Positions 24,507-36,500 of a stretch of 64,000 nucleotides of DNA are shown in pieces (position 1 is the stretch's first letter; each line of letters starts with the position of its first letter). The DNA is taken from assembly GCA_013400975.1 (NCBI GenBank), contig WBMZ01012204.1:62001-126000 (forward strand), given 5' to 3'. The translations under genes and the position numbers were made by a program. The stretch comes from Atrichornis clamosus. Taxonomy: Eukaryota; Chordata; Aves; Passeriformes; Menuridae. The notes under the pieces are model-generated. The model did no database searches and was not told the origin of the DNA. It saw nothing but the letters and a program-made list of their open reading frames with translations.

Positions 24507-27500
24507 GTAACTGTTCTGTATTTGCTCAAAAGTGTCAAATTATTCTAATTACTTTTGTGCTGCAGTGAGTTAAATGTTTCAGCTGTTACAAGTATTACAG
24601 AAGGTGTAAACTAGTTTATACTAGATTGCTCTCTGTTCACCTAGATTTCACTATTTAATTAAAGCTATTTTAAGTTAAATGTTCCTTTGCAGTTCTTTAT
24701 AGAGGCAAAGAATGTGGGAGCTGTCTTGTGGGATTGGAGCAGAAATGTATCAAATCAGTAGTGCCTGATAAGTCAGGGGGAAATACGAGACATAGTAACA
24801 TAGAACAATGCTTGAAGAACGTTTCGTTTTTTCCTTCCTGCTCTTGTCCACAGTCTGGATTTTTGGAGGGTTATTTGTGAAGGTAGAGAAGGGGAGATGC
24901 TGGCTGAAGATGTGCAAGTGTTTTTGAAGCTGATCATGCTAAATTTGCAGGAGAAATGTCAGTTACTTGCTCCTGCATATGACTTACAGTTGTCTCTATA
25001 AACCAGGGGAAGAATGGGGGGCTTGCAGACAACAGCTCTAGGTGCAGAAAGACCATGTTGTATTTGTTCTGTTGTCAGTGAAGGGAGTTGAGCACTTCTC
25101 AAAACTAATACAGATCAAGAGCTTAATTTGTGTATAAACCAAAGAAATCATATTCTGTCTGGATGGGAGGAACCTTTCCAAGAGGGCTAAAACATAGGCT
25201 TCTGTATGGAGCATCTGTCACTATATTTTTCTCCCTTTTTAGACTGTTTATAGCAAAGAATCTTACACACTATGGATATCAGCATCATTACCTCTAGGTT
25301 GATCATCTGTAATGATTTTGCTGCCAAGCCAGATTTGTCTTGAGCATTTCTGTGGAGCGTCTGGGCCAGTTTCCTCAGGTATCTTGAACCAGCTGCAAAA
25401 GGATTCTGTAAGCAGGACATACACAGACTAAAAGTATAAAGCAATTATTTGTTTGCTAACATCCACAAAAGGCAGCGAAGTTTGAATGAGCCAGTAGGCT
25501 AAACAGTGTGCTCACTGCCCTGATAGGCACCAGCCAGGAGGGAAAGAATGGACCCTTGCAGCTCTGTGCCCCTGGTCCTGGATGGTCACAAGCCTTCCAC
25601 CAACTCCATTGGTACTGGTCCAGTAACCTGAAAGTTCATAATTAGCCCAGCTAACACCCCTGCACTACTTTTTCCCTTTATAATTTTATAAAGCCTCATG
25701 TTGGAATCTTCCTTCTGGAATTCTACTAATCATTTCCTTCTCAATGCTCCTGCCTCTATTTACCTTTCTTTATCTGTACAGACTTGTTCAGCAGTTTGAC
25801 CCAAGGTCACAAATTGGTGCCTTATGGGATGTGGGTCATGAGTCCTTCATAAAGTGAACTCTGCCATCCTCTGAGTTGGGAGGGAGCCTCCAGCTGGGAT
25901 CGCAGAGGGTGTTACAGCTTGCCCTCATAAGGGTCTGGTATTTTCCAAACATAAAGTAATTTTGCTCCCTCTCTTCTAAGCTGCCAGCACTCTTCCTATT
26001 AAACTACCTGTTCTGCTCACTTTTGGCTATCCTGACCCGTTGGTGATTTTTCCATGTTGGAGAAAGTATGCTGTTTTGAATATGTGGGTTCCTGAGGCTG
26101 TCTTGAAGAAACTACCTCCTATTTCTCTTCATGGTTGTCTTAGTTTGAAAGACAGATATTTGACAAGGAAGGTGGGAACCTTCCTGGAAGGGAAGAAATT
26201 ACCCCTTCCCCTGAATTACTGTACCTCTGGAAATTACGAGGCTTCTGAGCATAAATGTGGGAAAAGGAATAATAGTTCTTTACTAAAATATATAGATAGA
26301 TATAACCCAACAGAACAACAACAATACAACAACAAACACCAGTAACAGACTCCCCGCCTGTCACCTGTTTTCCCCTGTGGTGTAGTTACAGCCACACCCG
26401 GGCAGGGGCGCTGGTGAGGCAGGGGAGGCAGGAAAGTTGCAGTCCGGTGGGAGTGGGGGTTGCAGCCATCTGAGAGCAGTGGTCNGCCATCTGAGTGGTC
26501 CTCGGCCGCTCCTGGAGTTGGTGCTGGAGAGTGTACCTCAGGGTCCAGGCAGGCTTCATTATATTCCAGCAGGAATGTCCATGTACGCCCCCCACCCCGG
26601 GCAGAGCATTTCCCAATGGAATGATGAGATAAGATAGTTTGGGAGGTTCGGGGCAGTTGGGTCGTTCCAGCTGCCCATTGTCCATGATGGCCCATTAACA
26701 GAGAAGGCCTCCTCAGTGTGGGTGTGATTATTGGTGGTGCTTTCAGGGGGAAGCTCTCCCAGCTGTGTCTTGTGTGAAGCCAAAAGGGACCCAACCGCAC
26801 CCCAGGGTGTCCCTTATCTTATCGAACCAGCTTGCAGTCCGCGGGGCCAAGCACCGGGCAGTTGTTACAAGAGACCTGTCATTAATGGCTCATCAGGGCT
26901 GATGCAGATGGGGGAGAATACATTGCTTTACTACATCCCCACAACCCAGGACAATAGTATTTCTGAAGTCAGTAAATCCTAAGAAATTTGAGAAGTCTTG
27001 ATAGTATTAGATTCTCTTAAGTAGTCAAGATAGATCTTTTTAAAAACAGTTATCTAAATAGCACAGTCTAGGACTTTGTTATGGAAAGTCCAGTATTCCA
27101 AATGCTGAACAGAATGTTGGACTAAGGGATGGGGCAGGGGAGAATATAGAACACCTAGAATATGAACATGTTGAAATAGGAAAGCTATTTCTGTTTACTT
27201 ACAAGCATCTGGATTTTCTTGTATTATGTTAATCCATTGACGTGAACTGATAAGGTACTATGCTCCACATATATTGTAAATATAGAAGAAAAACAGAGAT
27301 TAAGAAGTAAACTGGGATCATCCTCCAAGAAAAGTATTTGCTGGGGATAGTGAGTTCTACTGCATGTGTCGCAACCTGTAGTTGCAGGTTTGTGTGACGG
27401 GGAATAAGGCAGGTGAAGTGTGGAGCTGCAGGGACATATATGTGCGAGACAAGGGTATTAAGCTTCCAGCTTGGAAATCAGTTGGAAAATAAACGAATTA

Positions 27501-30500
27501 ATGTATATTGTGTCCCCCAGTGTTTGTCTGTTACCAAAAGCAGCAGTCACCTGGGAGCTTAAGGCATCCTCCACTGTTTGTAAAGATCAAATGCACGGCT
27601 GAAATGTGGTATTATTCTGATGGCAGGGACTGCTCAGTGGCACAGTGTTTTCCTTGTTACATAATGTGGAGCATGCACCAGAGTAGCTGATGCTGATGGC
27701 ATAGATTATCTCAGTGTTTAAAACCTATGAGTTTAGTTAAGTCTGCACAAGCTGCAAGTCTTTTTGTTGATTGCAACATGGAAAATGCCACAAAACAGAC
27801 AGAGTGAGGAACAGGGCTTTCATCTCTGAAGTTACGATAACTTCAATTTTGCTTTTTAGGTAGTGACAGTACTTTACCTGTAGCAACTTCATGCAGCAGA
27901 TGTTCACCTGGAGACCCAAGGAGAACTTTGAACAGTGCATTTCAAATACAGCTTGTTGTAAGAGAAGACTTACCTGTAGGCAAACTTGCCATTCAGCTCT
28001 GTGTTAGGTTTGTGTGCTGGAAACACACTGTAGTCTCTGCTGCTACTACAAAAGGACAGGCTGTATCAGGGGGCTCTGGTTTTTACTGGAGTTGGTCTTC
28101 AAAACGCTGCAGATGTAAGTACAGATTATGAGGAATTAGTGTAATTTTCATGCTGCTTTTGCTGTGCCTACTACTCTGTGTTAGACCTTTGACATGACTT
28201 TTTAATAATCAGCTTGACATCTCCTGTGTGTCTTTTGAGAGTCTGTTTTGTGTTTAATATCAGAGAAATTGTCTTTTTCCCCTGGACCTTTCAATTTAAG
28301 AAGCACTGTTCAGTTTTCTACCACTCTGTGTTTAGTGAGGTTGAAAGACAGCTCTGGAAATCAAGTCCTATCCCATTGGTCAAAGCAGGTTCAGCTATAG
28401 CAGGTTGCTCAGGGCTGCATCCAGACACATTTTGAGCACCTCCAAGGATGGAGATTCTGCAGCTTCCCTGAACAACCTGTTCCATTTGTTTAGAATCATA
28501 GAATTCCCTAGGTTGGAAAAGACTTTTAAGATCATTCAATTCAACCATTAACCCAGCAAGTCAAGTCTACCACTAAACCACGTCACCTGAGTGCCACATC
28601 TACATGTCCTTTAAATACCTCCAGGCATGGTGATTCCACCTCCTCCCCGGGCAGTCTGTTCCAATGCTTAACAATTCTTTTGGTGAAGAAATTTTTTATA
28701 ATTTTCAAACTAAGCCTCCTCTGGCTCAACATGAAGCCATTTTCTTTTGTCTTATTGCTTCTTACCTGGGAGAAGAACCCGACCCAATCTTGCTATTCCT
28801 TCCTTTCAGGTGGTTATAGAGAGCAAGAAGGTTCTTCCTGAGCCTCCTTTCCTCCAGGCTAAACACCCCCAGCTCCCTCAGCTCCTCCCCATCAGACGTG
28901 TGCTCCAGACCCTTCCCCAGCTCCGTTGCCCTTCTCTGGACACGCTCCAGCCCCTCAATGTCCTTCTTGCAGTGAGGGGCCCAGAACTGGACACAGGATT
29001 TGAGGTGTGGCCTCACCAGTGCCGAGTACAGGGGGACGGTCACTGCCCTGGTGCTGCTGGCCACACTACTGCTGATCCAGGCCAGGATGGCACTGGCCTT
29101 CTTGGCCACCTGGGCACACAGTGGATCATGTTCAGCTGCTGTTGACCAGCACCCCCAGGTCCTTTTCTGTTGCACAGCTTTGCAGATGCCCTGCCCCCAG
29201 TCAGTAGTGCTGCCTGGGGTGGTTGTGACCCATGTGCAGGACCCAGTACTTGGCCTTGTTGAACCTCATACAATTGGTCTTATCCTGTGAATCCAGCCTG
29301 TCCAGATCCCTCAGCAGGGCCTTCCTACTCTTCAACAGATGATCACTCCCACCCAGCTTTGTTGGAGAAGGAGTCTGTCTATTAAACAGTTTAGTAGTTG
29401 GAGTAACTCTAAACCAAAAAATTTAGGTCCTTACACTCATATCTCTAATTCAAGGTGATGTCCAAATGAAAATAGCTGGTTTAGGTTTCTTTTATTTCTC
29501 AACTTGCTCTGATATGAATTATTTCTGAAGTCTGAAATACTACTTATGAAATAAGAAAACTGTTTCTCAGTTAAGTACTAAATCTTTCAGTGCTTTCTTT
29601 TTTTTGTAAGGGATTCTGAGGAGTCTGTCAGTAACACTTCTACTTTGACTGTAGTTTATCTTAAACATCTGAAATAATAACAACTTGGAGAACCAACTGT
29701 AGCAGACACAGGTTTTTTTCAGTAAATCCTAGAAGCTTGACACTTTCTCTTGATGTACTGCAAAGCAGTCTGTAAGCACTAGCAGATTATAGGCATAAGT
29801 TCTATTACTGCAGTCATATCACATAAAATGAAAATGAAATCAGCAAACAGCAAGAGCAGTGAACATGTGGAAAGCTGCTGTTAAAACTATTCTTATTTCT
29901 TCCTTAGTTGCTACTCTGAGTTGCTTCCATGTCTTAGTTGGGAGGTAAGGTAGATTTCAGTTGTCAAGTCTGCAAAGGCACAGAATAAAAACAAGTTCTT
30001 GTGTTTTAGAGGAGGTATTAGCAGGTATGCCTATGGCAGAAATGGTGATTGACACTTTACTTCCTGGTTGACCTTGGTATACACACTGTAAGTTATGCAC
30101 ATAAACCACAGATAGTTGAGTTAATGAGCTCCTAACAGGGTTGTATCACTTGCTTACCTCTTTGGACAGCTTATCAGCCATGTCTAGTGCATCCTTGACT
30201 TCTCAAGCTGTAATTAGAATTCTCAGAAAGGAAATATTTATGTGTAATGCCCTCTTTTCTGAGATGAGTATGCCCTTCAGGAAAAATAGTTGTGTAAGAA
30301 TCTTGAATATCCATTGGGCCTAAAACAGGACATACAGGAAAGAAAATTAGGTGTAAGTATACTCAGTGACTTTTATTTCATTCTTTTAAACTAGTGGGTT
30401 TGGGGGTGTGGGATTTTTGGTTTTAGTTTGGGGTTGGTTTGGGGGTTGTTGTTTAGGGGGTGTTTTTTGTAGGGTTTTTTTGTTGTTGTTTTTTGTTTTG

Positions 30501-33500
30501 CTTTGGGGGATTGTTTGATTTCCTCCCAATTTTAAGTCGAGTAACTAGCATTGAGTATGTAGATGAAATTTTCCTTTTACTCAAAGTACCTGTGTTTGTT
30601 ACTAGCTCTGAAGACGCTACATTTCTGAAATTACTGCAGGAGGGAATAAGAACGCTGTATTTTATTAGTTTCAAAAATGTTGCTCAGAAATTAATCTCTA
30701 CTTCCCTTCAGGCAATACTTCGTGTTGCATTATACATATATCTTGCTATTTAGGTGAACAGATTACACAGGAAAGAACTTCACAGAAATATTAGGAAATT
30801 TTGGAAACTTTTGCTTAATTTTTGCTTCTGACAATTTATGATGGAGAAGGCTGCCTAGAGCCACTTACTTTTAAATAAAAAACCAGATTTCATGAAAATG
30901 TGATGTCGCACTCTCATTGGAGAGAGATATACATTCTAATAGCTATCTCATGTGCCATTTCCATCACACTGTCCAGTTGGGCTAGTTGTGGGCAAACCTG
31001 GAAACCCCTTGTTGAAAAGCACTTATGTCCTTCCCTTTGCAGTGTTGGGATGTGAAACAGCATGTTCAGTGCTCTCTGCTTCTTGCTGCCACTGCTGCAC
31101 TGCTGTGCTTTCTTTCCCCAGGCAGAGCAGTACATGCTGTGGAGAATAGAAGCACTGCCACTGCAGCAGCAGTACTCTTACTTTGTGCTCTTTTTGACTC
31201 TAAGTTTCTATGTGTTTTACAAGGATCCTAGCAATTGCACAAACCCCTTTCTTCATCCCCTTCCTCATGGAAGAGAGCTCTCCAGAATCTCTGCTGCGCC
31301 CCATTATTGCTAATAGAGATTGGTTTTGTCATACAGCATTCTTGACAAGGGATTTGCTGTTGATTTGGCATCTTATTAAGCATTTTTTCCTTTGTTTTAC
31401 TTGAGTAAATGTTCATATGAACTGTTGTAATGCACATATAAATACAAATATTTAGGTCTAGAGAGCTGCTTGTAATACAGGAGGAGAAGGAACTTGTGTT
31501 GAAATGGGAAAGAGTAGAGTGCAAATCTTGGAGAAATAGCTTAATTTCGCTAATATTTCTGTTCTTAGACCTCACCTCAGGATCTGAAATAATGCTGAAC
31601 ATAACCACACAAACTATTTTCTGAGCTGAGAAACCTGCAAAGGCAAACAAGTGGGGAGAAAACCCACAGAACAAACAAATAAGAACAAACAACCCCCCCC
31701 CAAAAATGCACAAGAAGCCCCATAAACACTAAAACACAGAGGGGAGGTTTGGAATTTAATTCTAAAACAAACCAGAAATTAATGCCACTGTGCCACAGTC
31801 AAACACACGGCTCATGCTGTGCTTTTGTGGAGCTCCTATTCACGATATGCTGTGTTTTGTTCTATAGTGCATAGAGTCTAGCATAAAACTTGTCTTGCAT
31901 AATCACTAGTGTGCTTTTATTACAGGATTTCTGCAAGCAAGAATTCCCTTTTATAAAGAGCTTGTGTTGTTTTTTATGTTTTTCATGTTACAAGTGGAAG
32001 ATTTCAACTATTGTAAGCTTGATATGGATGAGTAGTAGAAAACTGAAGGTACTCACAAAGGCTAACTTTCTTCTATAAGCTACCTAGTCAAAACTAGTGT
32101 TTGTTTGTTTTGTTGGTAATAGCTGCTAAGTATATTTTAGTGAATCACAGAGGTAGTGTTTGCGTGCTGTAGTGTCATGGTTTTAGTAGATGTGTTTTTA
32201 TTAATGTTTGTGCAAACCACATCCAAAGCAGAACTTTATTGGAGAAAGTGGTTGCAACTGCATGGTCACAGCTCTATCCCATTTGGAGTTTTTCCTTTGA
32301 TTTGCAAATCTGTCATTGAGCCTAAAACAAAAACATGTAATTCAAATGCACCCAATACCTTCCCTCCTCTAACCCCCCAAAACTTATCAATATCACACAA
32401 TACAGTACTCAAAATGTGTTTTTTAATGAAATGGGTTGTTATGTTTCAGCGTTGGAGGCAATAAGGATAGGCATGAACTTTCTTAATGCACATATGGTTT
32501 TTACCAGAGCTATTTTGGTTATTAGAAGGAAATCTTCTTACATGGACTGTTAACATGAAGAGTGTTTCCTCTCATCTTCCATATAAATGAGTTCTCTGTA
32601 TACTTGCTTTGAAAGAGACCTAACCTTTGGATACAAAGCGGGCCAAAAGAAAGCAACTCTAATTTCTGCTACAAATATCTGATGAAAACTCATAACTTTG
32701 TTTTATCATACTGCACCTTCTAGTTTGGTGTTTTTCTGTGCTTGTAACCTGACTACAGAGCTGAGCTGTGCTGAGGAAACTAAGGAATGGCTATATGTTA
32801 TATTTGAATTCTTCAGGGGTAGTGGACTAGTCAAATCTGTGAAGGTTGATATCAACTGTCTGCTGAAAAGCCAAGATGCTCAGTGTTAGCCTATGGGTTT
32901 TCCAAGCCACTATTAAAGGTTGCAATTGAAGGTATTACTTGACTTTATCTGAGATTGACTCTAACAGACTTATATCCCAAGGCCAGTTGGATGGGGTTTG
33001 AGCAACTTGGTCTAATGGAAGGTGTCCCTGCTCATGGCAGGGGGTTTGGAATAAGATGATCGTTAACGTCCCTTCCAACACAAATCACTCTGTGTTGATT
33101 CTGTGATTCCACTTCTAACTATTGGAAATTTAAAGAATGGCTGCTTGGATGATGATGGCCTTGCCTCCTGATAACTGGTGTGTTAATACTGAAGGTGGTA
33201 ACCTGCTGTGAAGCACGAATTAACTCCTCACAGTAGTGTATTCTGGCAGATCTTGTAGCAGGGATGAGGGGTTACCCAAATACTTTGATGTCAGCACTTG
33301 AAACTTTTTCTTGTCTAAAATTTGATTCCATCATAGGACTGATTCCTCATTCTTCAGGTGTCACTTTGTATCTAAAATAGAGGCTTCCTGTTCCATAAAA
33401 CCAAGGAGGTTTGCCTGCATGCAGGCATTTGGGAGTGTTAAGTGAATTAACCAAAAGTGTGAATATAAAGTGGATGCTTTTAAAGCATGTTAAATACTTG

Positions 33501-36500
33501 TGTGGATGCTTTCCATTTAGACATAAAATGTCTTTAGTTCCCATATCTTAATCCCCCTTCAAAGACGATTAAACTGAAGTTAACATAAAGCAGATTAAAC
33601 TCCTGTGTGGATATTAATATGCGTTAATTCATCTTCCCTTCCTTGACTGTCCTTCTCCACTATGCCCTTCAGTATGTTTTCAGGAAGTGATGGAGCTCTT
33701 CTAGCTTTACGTACATACATATCTATAACTGATTTGAGTCTCTTGTATTCAGTATTTTGAAATAGCCACTGCAGTCCATTGAAAAGGGTAATAGAGTCTC
33801 CTAACAAATAACTGTCCTTTGAAAGCATCAACAGCAGAAAATAATGGGTTAATGATGAATATGCATACACACAAGCTTAGAACATAATGGACCAAATTAT
33901 TTGTGACTATTTATTGGCAAGATAGCATATCAAAGCTGTATTGATATTTTCACGTACTATAATAATCAAATATAATCACAGAGAGGCTGAGGTTGGAAGA
34001 CACCTGTGAAGGTCATCTGGTCCATCCCCCCTGGTCTAGCAGAACCACCTCTAGCCAGTTACTCAGGACATGCCCAGATGGCAATGTTTGCACTGTCAGG
34101 TGTTTGCAATTTGTCTTTTATGAGATGTCTTTCTGAACCCAGAGACTGTGGGTGGATCCTGGTGCACCTCCTGGGGGTTGACAGATAGTTGGGTAATGTG
34201 ACAGGATCTGTGCCTCCATAGCCATAGAAACAAGAAAGCTAAGTAGTTTCCAAATAAGTTGGTTGCCATTAAATCTGGTTTTGGGGTGTGTTACGTAATT
34301 GTGGTAGCAATATGTGGGCTTTGGTAGCAGCTGTAATGGTAGCAAAGTTAAAAATAGAGTGTTTCTCATGTACACAGCCTTTTTCAGACTTTTAAGAGAT
34401 TACAGGATATACTTGAGTCTGAGAGGGATGTCAGCAGGTCTCTGCTCCAACTTCCTGCTCACAGCAGGGTTAGCACTGAAGCCAGACTGGGCTGCTCAGG
34501 GCTTCTTCCAGTCAAAGCTTAAAAAACTGAGGAAGGAGACTGCACAGCATCTCTGGGCAACCTGTGCCACTACCTGACTGTGCTCAAGGGGAAAAAGCTT
34601 CTCCTCATAAGGCTGATTCTCTTGTGTTTCAGCTTATGACACTTGTCCCTTGTCTACTTGTCCGGCAGCATCCTGAGAAGCCCACCTCTGTCTCCTTCAA
34701 GATCTACCCACAGGCACTGGGGGCTGCTGTTATGTCCCCCTGAAGCTATCTCTACTTCAGGTGGAACAAGACCAGCTCTCCCAGCCTCTCCTCACAGGGT
34801 GTGTGCTCCAGCCCTACCATCTCCACTGAAATACATCCAGTTTGTCAAAGTCTGTCTTTTGCTGGGTCTCAAAACCAGATGCAGTAGCTAAATAAGGGTT
34901 TTCTTGGCTTACTGTCAGTTCTGTACTTTGGGAAATTGTGCAGTATCAGTGCTGTGTATGAGCTGATCTTGGGAAGCACAGGCAATCCTCAGGACAGGTT
35001 CTTAAACATCTTTTCTCCTGAAAGGGGAGAAGCTTTAATTTCCTTAATTGTTATTCTTATGGACCTGACATGAATGCTGTCAGGATGTCAGATTTGTCAG
35101 GATAACCAGCCACTCTGTTTGGAGCAGATGGTTGCTGAGGCAAAACTAAGCCAGGGTGTAATGACTCCTTGGATTCCCAACATCCATTATATCAGGGTGA
35201 GCTGTACTCCTTTCTCATGTAGTCCTGTTTCCCCAAAGCATTAGTAGGAACTATAAAGCCTTTTTGTTTTAAGAGGACAAAGAGTTTTCTATAGGTACTC
35301 TTTTGAGAACTCTGGAGTTGATTTGTTCTGTGCTTCTAGTTCTGGTGCTTTGTGTGTGGGTTGTTTTGTTGGCTAAGACTAAAAAGCACAATTTAGTATT
35401 TATCAGGATAAATGTTTGTAGTGTGATTGCTGCTTTTGCTCTAAAGGTGCCCTTAGGCAATGGGAATTTGGGGTGAGGAAGTACTTTCTGTTTGGGTGGT
35501 GACAGTGTTGAAACAAACTCTGCTCCAGACTCTTATTTTCAGGCTTCTTCTTTTGCAGGATGTTTGTTCAAGTATGCCTGTACTTCTACTGCAAGTGCTT
35601 GTGGCGCTGCCTGAAATTCGTGGTCAGGAAACTAACAGGTCAATGTGAATTGCAAAGGATCTGTTACAACACCAAACCTGGAGCTGCCAGAACTATGAAA
35701 ATAGGTAACTGCAAAATACTTAGTTCTGCATGCCTTTGTACCTTTCTGCATGTGCTAAAATAGTATGACGTTATTGTTAGAAATAAATTGTTAAATGGAT
35801 CCAATGTACATTTACCTTTTCTGACATAATATTTTCAAATACTGTTCCCCTACAGAGGCATCCCTGAAAGGTTCAAAAAGTAAGGTAAGTGAAAGATCTC
35901 ATCTTTCACCTTTTCTGTTGTGTCCTGTGCTGTTGGTTTGTTCAGTTTGCTGTTTGTCCACCCCAAAAAATCACTTTAAGGTTTGATATGATTTTACATT
36001 AAAACTGTTTTCCACTGAAGAGGATCTTGTGTCTGCAATAGCAGCTGGTCTTCTAAAATCAGGTAGAGTGTCCTGTGCTCCAGGGATAGGCACACTGTGG
36101 CAATGATGAAATCAAGGGGACAACTGGTCATGATGGAGATGATGAGAGTGATGTATTGTAATTTGGGGGTTCTCAGCTTGATTCCTCATCCTGTTTTAGG
36201 ATATCTGTAATCTGCAATCAGTCACTTGTGCACTTATGAAAAAAAATCAGGGTTTTTTTTTGAAAGCAACTTTCCCAACTGGAAAAACAACTTTCCCAAC
36301 TTTGTTCTCTCCTTTCCTTTTAAATACATTAATGGAGAAAAGCCTCTGTCACTTGATCCTTTCACTGTACTGGTGGTTGTGCTACCCTAAGTTCTCCTCT
36401 AAGGCATTTGAGTATGTGTTAAATAGCATAATTCAGCCTTTAAATTCTTTCATGAGTCAGTGATGTTCACAAGCTTACCTCAGCATTAGCAAAAGTGATG

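Larger units (their letters stand above)
24507..35558 (+). other. ELMOD1 intron 2
   Basis: 11.1 kb. It holds a solo LTR (26136-26953), nested CR1 copies (28385-29361), a G/T-rich tract (30394-30520), and CR1 fragments at 33.0, 34.0 and 34.4-34.9 kb. The rest is unremarkable AT-rich DNA. Confidence 0.75.

Noticed and set aside
26234..26800. 188-codon - strand open frame
   Set aside because: It lies wholly in the solo LTR and spans an N; LTRs do not normally encode protein and no viral domain is visible.
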